Shown in pieces: positions 53,223-62,529 of a stretch of 64,000 nucleotides of DNA. The DNA is from Gordonia zhenghanii. GTDB taxonomy: Bacteria > Actinomycetota > Actinomycetes > Mycobacteriales > Mycobacteriaceae. The notes below the pieces were generated by a model, which did no database searches, was not told the origin of the DNA, and was given only the letters and a program-made list of their open reading frames with translations. Numbering within the stretch: the first letter of the stretch is position 1; every line of letters starts with the position of its first letter. Where the stretch lies: positions 62,001 to 126,000 of the forward strand of contig NZ_JAKKOQ010000015.1 in NCBI RefSeq assembly GCF_021738965.1, in the 5' to 3' direction. Position numbers and translations under genes: made by a program.

Positions 53223-53987
53223 TCAGAGTGGTGGGGCGAGGTCCGCGCCGCCCTTGACGAGGTCGCGCCGCAGGTACGACTCCGAGCCGAGGAACTGCCG
53301 CTGCGGTTCGTTCGGCAGCGAGGAGAAGCTGCGCATCGACGCACTCCGCTTCATCTCGGTCTGGTGGCAGACGATCGCGCGGATCTTCGCGCCGACCTGA
53401 TCCTGAAGTTCGATCCGCACGTCGATCTCGTCGTCGGGCGTACCGATGATGGGCAGGTGCCGTTCGTCCGGGAGATAGGGGCGCAACAGACTCACTACGC
53501 TGACGGGGATCGTCGCGAAGTAGAGCGACTTCACCTGCCACGGATCGCCGGTGTCCGGACGGTAGTGAACGAGCGGTGCGGCATCGGCGGCCGCACACAC
53601 GACGCGATTGACGTGGATGTGATCGGGATGTCCGTATATGCCGTAGGCGTCGTAGGTGACGACGACGTCGGGGCGGAGTCGGCGGATGTGCTCGACGAGG
53701 ACACCGACCTGTTCGTCGAACGGGACGTCCAGGATCGACCGAGATTCGGGAGCCGAGTCGGGGACCATGCTGTCGGCGTATCCAAGCGTGATCGGCGTGC
53801 GTGGGAGGCCGAGCTCACGGGCGGCGTCGAGCAGTTCTCGGTGGCGGCTGGTCCCGGGAGCCCATGTCGCGGTGATCAAGTCGGCGTCGCCGCCCCGCGC
53901 GACGTGTGCGGCTATCAACCCCCCGGTCCACAGCGACTCGTCGTCGGGGTGGGCGTGGACGAACACTGCACGCGCTATGTCGGACAC
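53223..53987 (-). CDS. PIG-L family zinc deacetylase
   Basis: A 254-residue hydrolase related to MshB, Mca and GlcNAc-PI deacetylase. The metal motif is HPDDE at 13-17 and HPDH at 120-123, with TYDAYGIYGHPDH as the active-site loop. It could act in mycothiol metabolism or on other N-acyl sugars; the C-terminal AIVCHQTEMKRSASMR is typical of the family. TACTAT ends 7 bases before the GTG at 53987, indicating a leaderless message. It is divergent from htpG. Confidence 0.85.
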   Translation of the reverse strand: MSDIARAVFVHAHPDDESLWTGGLIAAHVARGGDADLITATWAPGTSRHRELLDAARELGLPRTPITLGYADSMVPDSAPESRSILDVPFDEQVGVLVEHIRRLRPDVVVTYDAYGIYGHPDHIHVNRVVCAAADAAPLVHYRPDTGDPWQVKSLYFATIPVSVVSLLRPYLPDERHLPIIGTPDDEIDVRIELQDQVGAKIRAIVCHQTEMKRSASMRSFSSLPNEPQRQFLGSESYLRRDLVKGGADLAPPL

Positions 53988-54078
53988 GGCGTCTATAGTA
54001 CGCCCAGATCGCTAGGTAAACTCGTCGGAGCCGATCGGCACCACTGGTCCCCGCACGGGGTGAGAGAGGAGAACTGCG

Positions 54079-56001
54079 TTGTCGTCACAGGTACACGAGT
54101 TTCAGGCGGAGGCACGCCAACTGCTCGACCTGATGGTCCACTCGATCTATTCGAACAAGGACAGCTTCCTTCGGGAACTGATATCGAACGCGTCGGATGC
54201 GCTCGACAAGGTGCGCATCGAGGGGCTGACGAACAAAGACCTGGACGCGGACATCTCCGATCTGCACATCAGGCTGGCTCCGGACGCTGCGGCCCGCACG
54301 CTGACGGTCGCCGACAACGGCGTCGGCATGTCACGCGACGAAGTGATCGACCTGATCGGCACCGTCGCCAAGTCAGGCACCGCCGAACTGCGTCGCACGC
54401 TCGCCGAGGCCGACAAAGCTGCGTCCGAGGAACTCATCGGACAGTTCGGCGTCGGTTTCTACTCGACGTTCATGGTCGCCGACGAAGTCACCCTCGTCAC
54501 CCGCAAGGTCGGGGAGAGTGTCGGCACTCGCTGGTCGTCGACCGGCGACGGCACCTACACGATCGATGACGTCGACGATGCTCCGCAGGGAACGACCATC
54601 ACGCTCGCGTTGACCGAGGTCGACGAGGAGAACGCGGTCAACGACTACGCCGACCGCTCCGTGCTGCGTCGCCTGGTGAAGAAGTACTCGGACTTCATCG
54701 CGTGGCCGATCCGCATGGTGGGCGAGGCTCCCGAAGCCGCCGAAGCCGGGTCGGACGACGCCGAGGCCGAATCGACCGAGCCCGTCGACGAGACGTTGAA
54801 CTCGCAGAAGGCCCTGTGGTCCAAGAACAAGAACGAGGTGTCGGCCGAGGAGTACGCCGACTTCTACCGGCACGTCTCGCATGCGTGGGACGAGCCGCTC
54901 GAGACGATCTCGCTGCACGCCGAAGGCACCTTCGAGTATCAGGCGCTGCTGTTCATTCCGACGCAGGCGCCCTTCGACCTGTTCATGCGTGAGCGTTCCA
55001 GCGGCATCCATCTGTACGTCAAGCGAGTGTTCATCATGGACGACGCCGACGACCTCATGCCCGAGTATCTACGTTGGGTGCAGGGCGTGGTCGACGCCGC
55101 AGACCTGTCGTTGAACGTCTCGCGCGAGATCTTGCAGCAAGACCGTCAGATCCGGGCGATCCGTCGTCGTCTGGTGAAGAAGGTCATCTCGACGATCCAG
55201 GAGATCGCCGACACCCGCCCCGACGACTACAAGACGTTCTGGGAGAACTTCGGCCGTGTCTTCAAGGAGGGCCTGGTCAACGACGTCGACAACGCACAGG
55301 CGATCCTGAAGGCGTCGGTGTTCGCGTCGACGCACTCCGAGACCGAGCCGACCCGACTCGCGGACTACGTGACCCGGATGGCCGACGGTCAGGAGGTCAT
55401 CTACTACATGACGGGCGAGTCGCGGACGCAGATCGAATCGAGCCCGCACCTGGAGGCGTTCCGTGCCAAGGGCATCGAAGTCCTGCTGCTGTCCGACCCG
55501 GTCGACGAGGTGTGGGTCGGCACCGTCGGCGAGTTCGGCGGCAAGAAGCTGGTGTCGGTCGCCAAGGGCGTCGTCGACCTGGACGGCGAGGACGCCGAGA
55601 AGGTCGACGAGGCGCAGAACGAGGAGTTCACGCCGCTCCTCGACTGGTTGGGCGAGACGCTCACCGAGGACGTGTCGTCGGTCCGCCTGACCACGCGTCT
55701 GACCGACTCGGCAGCCTGCCTGGTCGGTGACGAGTTCTCGATGACGCCGCAGTTGGAGAAGCTGTACCGGGCGTCGGGGCAGCCAGTGCCGCACAGTAAG
55801 CGGATATTGGAGCTCAACCCGGACCACGAGTTGGTCACGCGCCTGCGCGAGAAGTTCGCGTCGTCGGACGACCATGCGGGACTCGAGTCCGCAGCGTCGC
55901 TCGTCTATGCGGCAGCGGTGCTGGCCGAAGGCGGCGAGTTGCAGGATCCGGCGTCGGTCGCTCGGCTGATCGCCGCGCAACTCACCGAGTCGTTGAGCTG
56001 A
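54079..56001 (+). CDS. htpG: Hsp90 chaperone HtpG
   Basis: A 640-residue ATP-dependent chaperone. N-terminal ATPase motifs: SNASDALDKVR, DNGVGMSRDEVIDLIGTVAKSG and GQFGVGFYSTFMVAD. The middle domain (LFIPTQAPFD, YVKRVFIMDD) and C-terminal dimer region (LLDWLGETL, MTPQLEKLYRASG) are complete. An acidic linker (AEAGSDDAEAESTEPVDE) separates the first two domains. The TTG at 54079 has AGAGGAGA about 6 bases upstream. A Ddn-like gene starts 5 bases downstream, so they form an operon. Confidence 0.96.
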   Translation: MSSQVHEFQAEARQLLDLMVHSIYSNKDSFLRELISNASDALDKVRIEGLTNKDLDADISDLHIRLAPDAAARTLTVADNGVGMSRDEVIDLIGTVAKSGTAELRRTLAEADKAASEELIGQFGVGFYSTFMVADEVTLVTRKVGESVGTRWSSTGDGTYTIDDVDDAPQGTTITLALTEVDEENAVNDYADRSVLRRLVKKYSDFIAWPIRMVGEAPEAAEAGSDDAEAESTEPVDETLNSQKALWSKNKNEVSAEEYADFYRHVSHAWDEPLETISLHAEGTFEYQALLFIPTQAPFDLFMRERSSGIHLYVKRVFIMDDADDLMPEYLRWVQGVVDAADLSLNVSREILQQDRQIRAIRRRLVKKVISTIQEIADTRPDDYKTFWENFGRVFKEGLVNDVDNAQAILKASVFASTHSETEPTRLADYVTRMADGQEVIYYMTGESRTQIESSPHLEAFRAKGIEVLLLSDPVDEVWVGTVGEFGGKKLVSVAKGVVDLDGEDAEKVDEAQNEEFTPLLDWLGETLTEDVSSVRLTTRLTDSAACLVGDEFSMTPQLEKLYRASGQPVPHSKRILELNPDHELVTRLREKFASSDDHAGLESAASLVYAAAVLAEGGELQDPASVARLIAAQLTESLS

Positions 56002-56005
56002 CACC

Positions 56006-56464
56006 GTGGGACTCCTGACGCCGCTCGCCATCAAGATCGGATCGTATCCTCGGATGTCCGAGTATCTGCCGACGATCGTGAAGGCCGATGACCTGATCCA
56101 GAAGGTGAGCGGCGGCCGGGGGTGCCTGCTGCAGATCGCCGGGCTGCCGAGCGTGACGATGACGGTCATCGGACGTAAGAGCGGACAGCTGCGCAGCACG
56201 ACGCTGCTCGCCGTTCCCGATGGTGACGACTGGTTGATCACGGGTTCGTACTTCGGCGGTCCCAAGGCTCCCGCCTGGGTGTTCAACGTGCGTGCTGCGG
56301 GGTCGGTGACGATCCGCGGCACCGAGTTCTCGGCCGTCGAACTGTCCGGCGACGCGCGGGCTTCGGCGTGGGAGACGCTCCGCGCGGTCTGGCCCAACTT
56401 CGACCTCTACGAGCAGCGCACCGAACGCGTCATCCCGGTGTTCCGGTTGTCGCCCCGGCCCTGA
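56006..56464 (+). CDS. F420/deazaflavin-dependent nitroreductase family protein (Ddn-like)
   Basis: A 152-residue split-barrel protein of the Ddn/FGD-linked family, unique to actinobacteria and relatives. The core LPSVTMTVIGRKSGQLRSTTLLAVPDGDDWLITGSYFGGPKAPAWVFNVRAAGSVTIRG contains the RKSG and G-x-x-x-x-PAW-x-x-N motifs that contact F420. The end PNFDLYEQRTERVIPVFRLSP is typical. Members reduce quinones or nitro compounds. It starts 5 bases after htpG. Confidence 0.88.
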   Translation: MGLLTPLAIKIGSYPRMSEYLPTIVKADDLIQKVSGGRGCLLQIAGLPSVTMTVIGRKSGQLRSTTLLAVPDGDDWLITGSYFGGPKAPAWVFNVRAAGSVTIRGTEFSAVELSGDARASAWETLRAVWPNFDLYEQRTERVIPVFRLSPRP

Positions 56465-56498
56465 TCGGCCTTTCGCGCGCCGAGACGGTCGTCCGGGT

Positions 56499-56551
56499 GC
56501 CGTTCGGCGGTGCAGTTCAGTTGGGGGATGGGAACGGCACCGCTGAACGGC
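56499..56551. terminator. bidirectional terminator between convergent genes
   Basis: GCCGTTCGGCGGTGC (56499-56513) and GCACCGCTGAACGGC (56537-56551) form a 15-bp stem with one G-U pair and a 23-base loop. It lies between the Ddn-like gene and the carotenoid oxygenase gene. Confidence 0.65.
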
Positions 56552-56568
56552 GGGAGACCTCCTCTCTG

Positions 56569-58023
56569 CTAGTTCTCTTCCGGGAGCCAGTTGCCGTGCA
56601 GTCCGAGGGGGACGCGCACGGGGATCTCGACGCGGGCGACGGGTCCCGCGTCCGGGTCAGACGCGGCGAACACCAGGAACTGGCTCGTTGTCGCGTCGGC
56701 ATCGGTGGCGAAGGTCATCCACCAACCGTGGTCGGGGTCCGGGTCGCCGGGGCGGGCTGCGAACGCGGGTTCGCCGAGTAACAGATCGTCGGAGATCCAC
56801 CCCTTCCGTCTGCCGTCGGACGGCCGATACCAGTAGAGCGCGTCGGCGGCGCCGATCGGGAGTGTCCGACGGCCGCTGTCGGTGGAGACGGCGATCCGGT
56901 CGTGTCGTCCGGCGATGCTGCGGTCGTCGATGCGCGGGAACTCGATGTCGGCGTCGTCGACGACGGTGTGGTGCATCCCGCCCGACCGAGGATCCAGGAC
57001 AGTCCGGACGAGCGACGTGGTGTTCGGTGCGGTGGACAGCCCCATGCCGGGATGGTCGTGCCGTACGAAGTCGACGACGACTCGGTCGTCGCCCGTGCCG
57101 TCAGCGTCGGCGTCGAAGGCATTAGCGGTGTGCCACAACCAGAACGCGTCGTGTGTGCACCACCGGACCGGGCCGCCGTCACGGGGCACGAGTCCCACCC
57201 AGGTGCCGCGGTCCGGCTGCCAGGACAACAGTGAACCGCCCGACATGGCGGCGTGCACGTCGAACAACAGGGGCGCCACGAACAGAACGAGGTTCGTGCT
57301 CGTGAGTGCCATGTCATGGATCATGCAGGGTGCGTCGACCCCGGCGACGGGCGTCGGCGGACGCACCACCGAACCGTCCGGTCCGAGTGACGACCAGGTG
57401 AGATACGGAGCCTCCAACAGATAGCAGAAGGTGAACATCTCCCCGGTGAGCGGATCGACCTTCGGGTGCGCAGTGATCCCTGCGGGCAGCGCGCCGTCGA
57501 ACAGTTCGCGACCCAACGTCTCGAGGTCCGGAGACAGCCTGAACGGATTGTCCGACTCGGCGAGAGCGAGGATCCGCCCTGCGTGGCGAACGATGTTGAT
57601 GTCCGGCAGGTCACGGGTGACGTACGCCAGGTCGGGTTCGACGTCTGCCGGGTCGGGAACGGCGCCACTCATGACACCCGGCCAGATCGCATGCCCCCGC
57701 CGTTCCTCGCGTTCGATCGCGGGCGTGCGGACGAATCGATTCGAGTAGGAGGCGGCACCGTCGACCAGACGGATCCGGTGCACCATGCCGTCACCGTCGA
57801 CGGGGTAGGTGTACGAACCGATCGGCGCGAACCGGGGGTTCGGACCGTTGCGCACGTACGACCCGTTCAGTTCAGCCGGAACCTCGCCGACGACGCGGAG
57901 GCCGGTGAGGTCCGATTCGGTGACGACCGACTCGAACGGGCCGCGCAGGTGCGGATTCGTGGCGGGATCGACGGGAGCGAAACGCAACCGGCCTCGCGAT
58001 GCCGCGACCTCTGAGGCGGTCAT
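56569..58023 (-). CDS. carotenoid oxygenase family protein
   Basis: A 484-residue non-haem iron enzyme of the RPE65/CCD family, a seven-bladed propeller. All four iron-binding histidines are visible: His186 (GITAHPKVD), His236 (CMIHDMALT), His298 (WLWHTANAF) and His476 (GLHGNW). NGSYVRNGPNPRF near 53-65 and PVDGDGMVHRI are family markers. It would cleave a carotenoid, apocarotenoid or stilbene. It overlaps the upstream membrane-protein gene (ATGA). Confidence 0.93.
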   Translation of the reverse strand: MTASEVAASRGRLRFAPVDPATNPHLRGPFESVVTESDLTGLRVVGEVPAELNGSYVRNGPNPRFAPIGSYTYPVDGDGMVHRIRLVDGAASYSNRFVRTPAIEREERRGHAIWPGVMSGAVPDPADVEPDLAYVTRDLPDINIVRHAGRILALAESDNPFRLSPDLETLGRELFDGALPAGITAHPKVDPLTGEMFTFCYLLEAPYLTWSSLGPDGSVVRPPTPVAGVDAPCMIHDMALTSTNLVLFVAPLLFDVHAAMSGGSLLSWQPDRGTWVGLVPRDGGPVRWCTHDAFWLWHTANAFDADADGTGDDRVVVDFVRHDHPGMGLSTAPNTTSLVRTVLDPRSGGMHHTVVDDADIEFPRIDDRSIAGRHDRIAVSTDSGRRTLPIGAADALYWYRPSDGRRKGWISDDLLLGEPAFAARPGDPDPDHGWWMTFATDADATTSQFLVFAASDPDAGPVARVEIPVRVPLGLHGNWLPEEN

Positions 58024-58652
58024 GCGGTCTGCTCCACCGGTCGGCCGGCGCGGGCGGCGATGGCTGCGGCTTTCGCACGCTCGGGGTAGGCGATCGTGAA
58101 CCGGATCAACGCTATGTAGACGCCGATCGGGATGACCCAGTTCAGGAGCAGGTCCAGGTGGCCACGCGACAGGTCGACGCCGCTGTCGCCGACGGCGATG
58201 ACGACGACCGACAGCAGTCCGAGGACGACCTGCGCGCCTCCCCAGAGTGCAGACAGCACCCGGTTGACCCGGATGAACGTGGGAGTGCGCCAGAACTCTT
58301 CAGGCACAGTCTGTTTCGCGATCTCTTCGGTGAAGGAGCGCACCGGGAGCATAACCAGGATGATCGCGCCCAACGCCACCATGACAACTGCCGCCGACCA
58401 TGTCACCAGCCATCGCTCGATGTCGGGTCCACCGATGAAGTCCATCGCGGCGATCACTCCGAAGATGCCGACAGCGGCTCCGTTGAGCACGCTCGATCCA
58501 CGGTGCCGCTTGTCGCCGAGCACGAAGAACACGGCGGTCAAGACGAGCGCGACCACGGCCGCCCAGCCGATGGCGTCGTGGAAGTCGCGCTCGCTCAGAA
58601 CGTCGAAGGCGATGAAGGGGAGGAAACCGACGATCACAGCGAGAGGGTTCAT
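58020..58652 (-). CDS. multi-pass membrane protein, function unknown
   Basis: A 210-residue protein with about six transmembrane helices: VIVGFLPFIAFDVL, AVVALVLTAVFFVLG, GAAVGIFGVIAAMDFIGG, WSAAVVMVALGAIILVMLP, LWGGAQVVLGLLSVVVIAVG, and LLLNWVIPIGVYIALIRF. A soluble loop has FTEEIAKQTVPEEFWRTPTFIRVNRVLS, similar to intracellular septation/YjeH-like small membrane proteins. The ATG at 58652 has GGTGGA 5 bases upstream. It overlaps the carotenoid oxygenase start, so it may act on or near the same lipid-soluble substrate. Confidence 0.7.
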   Translation of the reverse strand: MNPLAVIVGFLPFIAFDVLSERDFHDAIGWAAVVALVLTAVFFVLGDKRHRGSSVLNGAAVGIFGVIAAMDFIGGPDIERWLVTWSAAVVMVALGAIILVMLPVRSFTEEIAKQTVPEEFWRTPTFIRVNRVLSALWGGAQVVLGLLSVVVIAVGDSGVDLSRGHLDLLLNWVIPIGVYIALIRFTIAYPERAKAAAIAARAGRPVEQTA

Positions 58653-58722
58653 GCATTCCACCATCGCTCTGGTTGCGCCGCGAGACATCCGCCGAATGGC
58701 GTAGCTTTGACCGATCGGGGAC

Positions 58723-61527
58723 TCAGCGCCTCGGAAAAGCCGCGTTTCCCGGGTGCGGGGCGTACTCGTGCGGTGCGGCGGTGAACACCGTCGCTACCTC
58801 GACTCGTGACCGCACTCCGAGCTTGCCGAGAATGTGGGAGACGTGGACCTGCACCGTCCGCGGCGACAGGTAGAGGCGCGCGCCGATCTCTGGATTAGTG
58901 AGCCCGTCCCGGACGAGTTGCGCCACCCGCATCTCGGCGGCGGTCAAGCTCGCCGGGCCGCTGTGCGCCGGGCTGTGCTTCTGACGAGGCCCTCGTCGAA
59001 CGCCCAGTTCTCGGATCCGAGACAGCAGGCGGTCGCAGTCGGTCGACGCTCCGGCCTGCTGGTAGATCGCGAGGGCCTCGTCGGCGTGGCCGCGGGCACG
59101 GGCGAGCTGCCGGTCGACGGCGGCCGCACAGGCCGCTTCTTCGAGAGCGGCGGCCGCAGTCATCGTGTACTCGAATTCGGCGGCGCGCCGTGCTGCTGTC
59201 TCGATGAGGTCCACATCGCCCGTGGACATGCCGACGACGAGATCGACGTTTGGCGCCACCGCTCGGCATCCTGAGGTGTCCAGCCCGCTCACCGCATCGG
59301 CGACCTGTACCGTCAGGCGATGGTCGCGGCAGACGAGGCCGATCCGAGCCACGTCGGGGGCGACCTGCAACATCCACGCGGCGCCCGATGCCCGTGCTGC
59401 GGTCCAGAAAGCGCGGGCATACGCGAGGGTCGCGGCCGGATTACCTGCGACCTCCAGGATCGCGAGATTCGCCCAGCCCGGATCGTCCATCCCGAACTGC
59501 AGCGGCAGCCGCCGCGAACTGAACTCGCGAAGCCGGTCCTGGGCTTCGCGGAATCGCCCACGATGCGCCTCGATGTAAGCGAGTTGACCGACGGCGATCG
59601 ATACCCAGCCGCTGCCCGTCTCCTCGGCGAGTTCCAGGCCTGCCGTGTACTCGGCGACTGCGTGGTTCCAGTCGCCGGCAGTGAACGCGGTGCCCGCGGC
59701 GACGAAGCAGTGATAGGGGGAGAGCCATCCGCTACCGGACTCCTGTGCCCTAACACGCACATCCTGCACACTCTGCCGAGCGGAGGCGACGCCGTGGGCG
59801 TACAACTCGAACAGCGGCGGCCAGATCAACGCGGTCGTGCGCTCCCGACGTCCCTGATCGCCGAGGTCGAGTGCGAAGCTCTCCTCGATCAGTGCGACCG
59901 CTTCGAGAGACCGGCCGTCGAGGTGGGCAGCACAACTCAGCGAGGTCAGCGCGCGAGACTGTGCATCGCGATGGTCGTTCTCGATCAACGCCGGGAGGGT
60001 CGCGGTGATCTCGGCTGCAGCGTCTCGCCAATCGCCTGCCAGGATCCGGACCCAGGCGTGGGTCTGTTCGAGTTCACGGCGCAGCTCGGGCTCGAGATGC
60101 GGGGACGCGAGGAGTTCGGACAGTGTCCGCAGAGCGTCGGTGGTCTGCCCGCCGTCGATCTGTGAGCGGAGAAGGACCTCGAACAGTGCCTCGGGGTCGG
60201 TGCCGTTCGCGAGTTCGGCCCTGGCGAACTCGACTGCCTCGCGCACCTGTCCCGCCGAGAGCAGTGCGCGGGCCTGCTCACTGGCTGCCGGCGCCGACTC
60301 GTCTCCCGCGTAGATCGGGACTTCGGCGAGGAGTTCAGCTGCGACCGAGGGAGCGAAGTCGCGGGACTCGCCGATGGCCTGCCAGAGGACACGCGCGACG
60401 GTCTGGTCCGGTGGTGAGTCCGCACCGTCCGCAGCGCGCATCAGGTGTTCGGCGACGACGGCCGCCGAGGATCCCTTGTCGTCGAGGACAGCCGCGACTC
60501 GCCGGTGCAGGGCACGGCGGGTCGGCGCGTACATCAGCTGGTAGGCACCGTCACGGTAGACGTCGTGGCCGACCGCGACGATCTGCTCGGTCGGCGAGTA
60601 GGTCACGAGCCCGCTGTCGCGAAGATGATCGAGTGTGGGACGCAGAGCGTCGCCGGTGGTGTACATGATCTCGGCTATCTCGCCCAGAGGCGCCGGAGCG
60701 GCTCGGACCGCGAGCACGCCGAGCAGTTCCAGGGCGCTGTCGTCGAGGTCGCTCAAGGACTCTCGGACCAACGGTCCGAGTTCGGCGCCGACCGCCACGC
60801 CGTGGTCACCGACGAGATCGACCTCGTCGTCGGAGACCTGGTGGAGCAGTCGTGCGGACCGCAGAGCGCGTAGCAGTTCTTTGACGAACAACGGGTTGCC
60901 GCCTGCGGCGCGCAACGCGTGCGTCAGACGCGGCGACGGTCGGCGGCCGAGAACCGCGTGCGTGAGTTCGAAGACATCCGGCGCAGCCATCGCAGCGAGG
61001 TGGATCCGGGTCGCCGTCTGGATCAGCAGTGCATCGACCTGGTCGCGCACCGGGTGAGCCCGACCGACGAGAAGCACGGCCAGCGGCAGATCGCGGGCAG
61101 CCCATACGAGGCGACGGAGCACACGCAACGATGCGCCGTCGACCTGGTGCAAGTCGTCGACGCACACCAGGACGGGACCGGACGAACAGAGTCGGTCGAT
61201 GCGCGCGAACGCGAATTCGGCCGGATCGTCATGCCCGGGAGCCGCCCCAACGAGGTCGCCGACCAGAGCGTATCCACTCCGATTGTGCAACGGATCCCCA
61301 CGCGCAGTGAGGACGTGACAGTCGGTGATGCTGCGGGCCCACTCGGCGTACGCGGCCGTCAAGTGCGTCTTTCCGATGCCTGCGGGACCGATGACCGCCA
61401 CCGATTGGCCTCGGGGCGACGATCCGCGCACTACCGGGTCGAGCAAGTCGCGCAGCGAGGTCTCGGTGGCAGCGCGGGACGGTGAACAGTCTGCAACCGC
61501 ACCCTGACTCCCGGGATGTCGCTCCAT
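58723..61527 (-). CDS. LuxR-family regulator with AAA ATPase (LAL type)
   Basis: A 934-residue signal-transducing regulator. The N-terminal NTPase has Walker A GPAGIGKT (47-54), a Walker B VLVCVDDLHQVD near 120 and ARGDPLH. The middle 500 residues are TPR-like helical repeats. The C-terminal LuxR helix-turn-helix (about 868-925) reads LTAAEMRVAQLVRDGLTNPEIGARLYLSPRTVQVHVSHILGKLGVRSRVEV. Such proteins bind a metabolite or protein inducer, then activate catabolic or secondary-metabolite genes. GGAGGGAGAG precedes the ATG. Its target is not evident. Confidence 0.9.
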   Translation of the reverse strand: MERHPGSQGAVADCSPSRAATETSLRDLLDPVVRGSSPRGQSVAVIGPAGIGKTHLTAAYAEWARSITDCHVLTARGDPLHNRSGYALVGDLVGAAPGHDDPAEFAFARIDRLCSSGPVLVCVDDLHQVDGASLRVLRRLVWAARDLPLAVLLVGRAHPVRDQVDALLIQTATRIHLAAMAAPDVFELTHAVLGRRPSPRLTHALRAAGGNPLFVKELLRALRSARLLHQVSDDEVDLVGDHGVAVGAELGPLVRESLSDLDDSALELLGVLAVRAAPAPLGEIAEIMYTTGDALRPTLDHLRDSGLVTYSPTEQIVAVGHDVYRDGAYQLMYAPTRRALHRRVAAVLDDKGSSAAVVAEHLMRAADGADSPPDQTVARVLWQAIGESRDFAPSVAAELLAEVPIYAGDESAPAASEQARALLSAGQVREAVEFARAELANGTDPEALFEVLLRSQIDGGQTTDALRTLSELLASPHLEPELRRELEQTHAWVRILAGDWRDAAAEITATLPALIENDHRDAQSRALTSLSCAAHLDGRSLEAVALIEESFALDLGDQGRRERTTALIWPPLFELYAHGVASARQSVQDVRVRAQESGSGWLSPYHCFVAAGTAFTAGDWNHAVAEYTAGLELAEETGSGWVSIAVGQLAYIEAHRGRFREAQDRLREFSSRRLPLQFGMDDPGWANLAILEVAGNPAATLAYARAFWTAARASGAAWMLQVAPDVARIGLVCRDHRLTVQVADAVSGLDTSGCRAVAPNVDLVVGMSTGDVDLIETAARRAAEFEYTMTAAAALEEAACAAAVDRQLARARGHADEALAIYQQAGASTDCDRLLSRIRELGVRRGPRQKHSPAHSGPASLTAAEMRVAQLVRDGLTNPEIGARLYLSPRTVQVHVSHILGKLGVRSRVEVATVFTAAPHEYAPHPGNAAFPRR

Positions 61528-61619
61528 CGAGCTCTCCCTCCACCACGGGGAGCTTATCGCCTTAATCGGTCGTTCGTTCGATTTCCGGCGACCTCGCGGG
61601 CGGTTCCGCCGCGGTGGGG

Positions 61620-62477
61620 CTACTCGCCGGTGAACTTCGGGGGGCGCTTCTCGAACACGGAGGTGATCGCCTCGGTGAGGTCTTTACTCGGTAGGAACGC
61701 GGCGTTCCACGCTGCGACGTAGCGGAGGCTGTCGGCCACGGCTCCGCTGCGCGAGTGGTCCAGGACGTCCTTGACACCCTGTACGACCAGCGGGGGATTG
61801 ACCGCGATCTCGGCTGCGGTACGGCGGGCTGCGGCCAGGACGGCGTCCTGGTCGTCGTACACGTCGCTGATGAGGCCGATCTTCTCGGCGCGAGCGGCGT
61901 CGATGTCCTTGCCGGTCAGCGCGAGTTCGCGAGTGTGACCGTCGCCGATGATCAACGGCAGTCGCGCAAGCGATCCCATGTCGGCGACGATCGCTACTCG
62001 CACTTCGCGCACGCTGAACTTGGCGTCGGTGCTGGCGACGCGAATGTCCGCAGCGGTGATCAGGTCGACACCGCCGCCGATGCACCAGCCGGAGATCGCC
62101 GCGACCACAGGCTTGCGGCAGTCGGCCACCGCGTTCACGCCCCTCTGCATACGCTTGACCATGTCGTGGAAGTCGGTGCGCGGCGCGGCCTTTGCATCCT
62201 CGGCGAGGATCGGCGCGAAGTCGCCGCCCATCGCGGGCAGGTCGAGGCCGAACGAGAAGTTCTTGCCGGAACCGGTCAGCACGACCGCCCGGACGTCCTT
62301 GTCGGCGTCGATGCCTTCGAACAGTGGGATCAACTCGGACCAGAAGTCCGGGCCCATCGCATTGCCTTTCCCCGGTCCGATCAGGGTCACCTCGGCGACA
62401 TGGTCGGCGACCTGGACGTCGAAGGCCTGGTACTGGTTGCTGTCGCGGTAATCGGGTGTAGTCACGTCGTTGCTCAT
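61620..62477 (-). CDS. enoyl-CoA hydratase/isomerase (crotonase) family protein, dienoyl-CoA-isomerase-like
   Basis: A 285-residue crotonase-fold protein. The oxyanion hole is GKNFSFGLDL and ISGWCIGGGVDL. The catalytic strand reads FSVREVRVAIVADMGSLARLP, with Glu159 and Asp166. An Asp in the ADMGSLxRLP context is characteristic of delta(3,5)-delta(2,4)-dienoyl-CoA isomerases, so it may shift double bonds rather than hydrate. TAACAT ends 7 bases before the ATG at 62477, a leaderless layout. Confidence 0.85.
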   Translation of the reverse strand: MSNDVTTPDYRDSNQYQAFDVQVADHVAEVTLIGPGKGNAMGPDFWSELIPLFEGIDADKDVRAVVLTGSGKNFSFGLDLPAMGGDFAPILAEDAKAAPRTDFHDMVKRMQRGVNAVADCRKPVVAAISGWCIGGGVDLITAADIRVASTDAKFSVREVRVAIVADMGSLARLPLIIGDGHTRELALTGKDIDAARAEKIGLISDVYDDQDAVLAAARRTAAEIAVNPPLVVQGVKDVLDHSRSGAVADSLRYVAAWNAAFLPSKDLTEAITSVFEKRPPKFTGE

Positions 62478-62529
62478 CCTTCGTATGTTACTCGCTGGTA
62501 ATGGTAGGTCCCGGTATGGATAGGACAGG

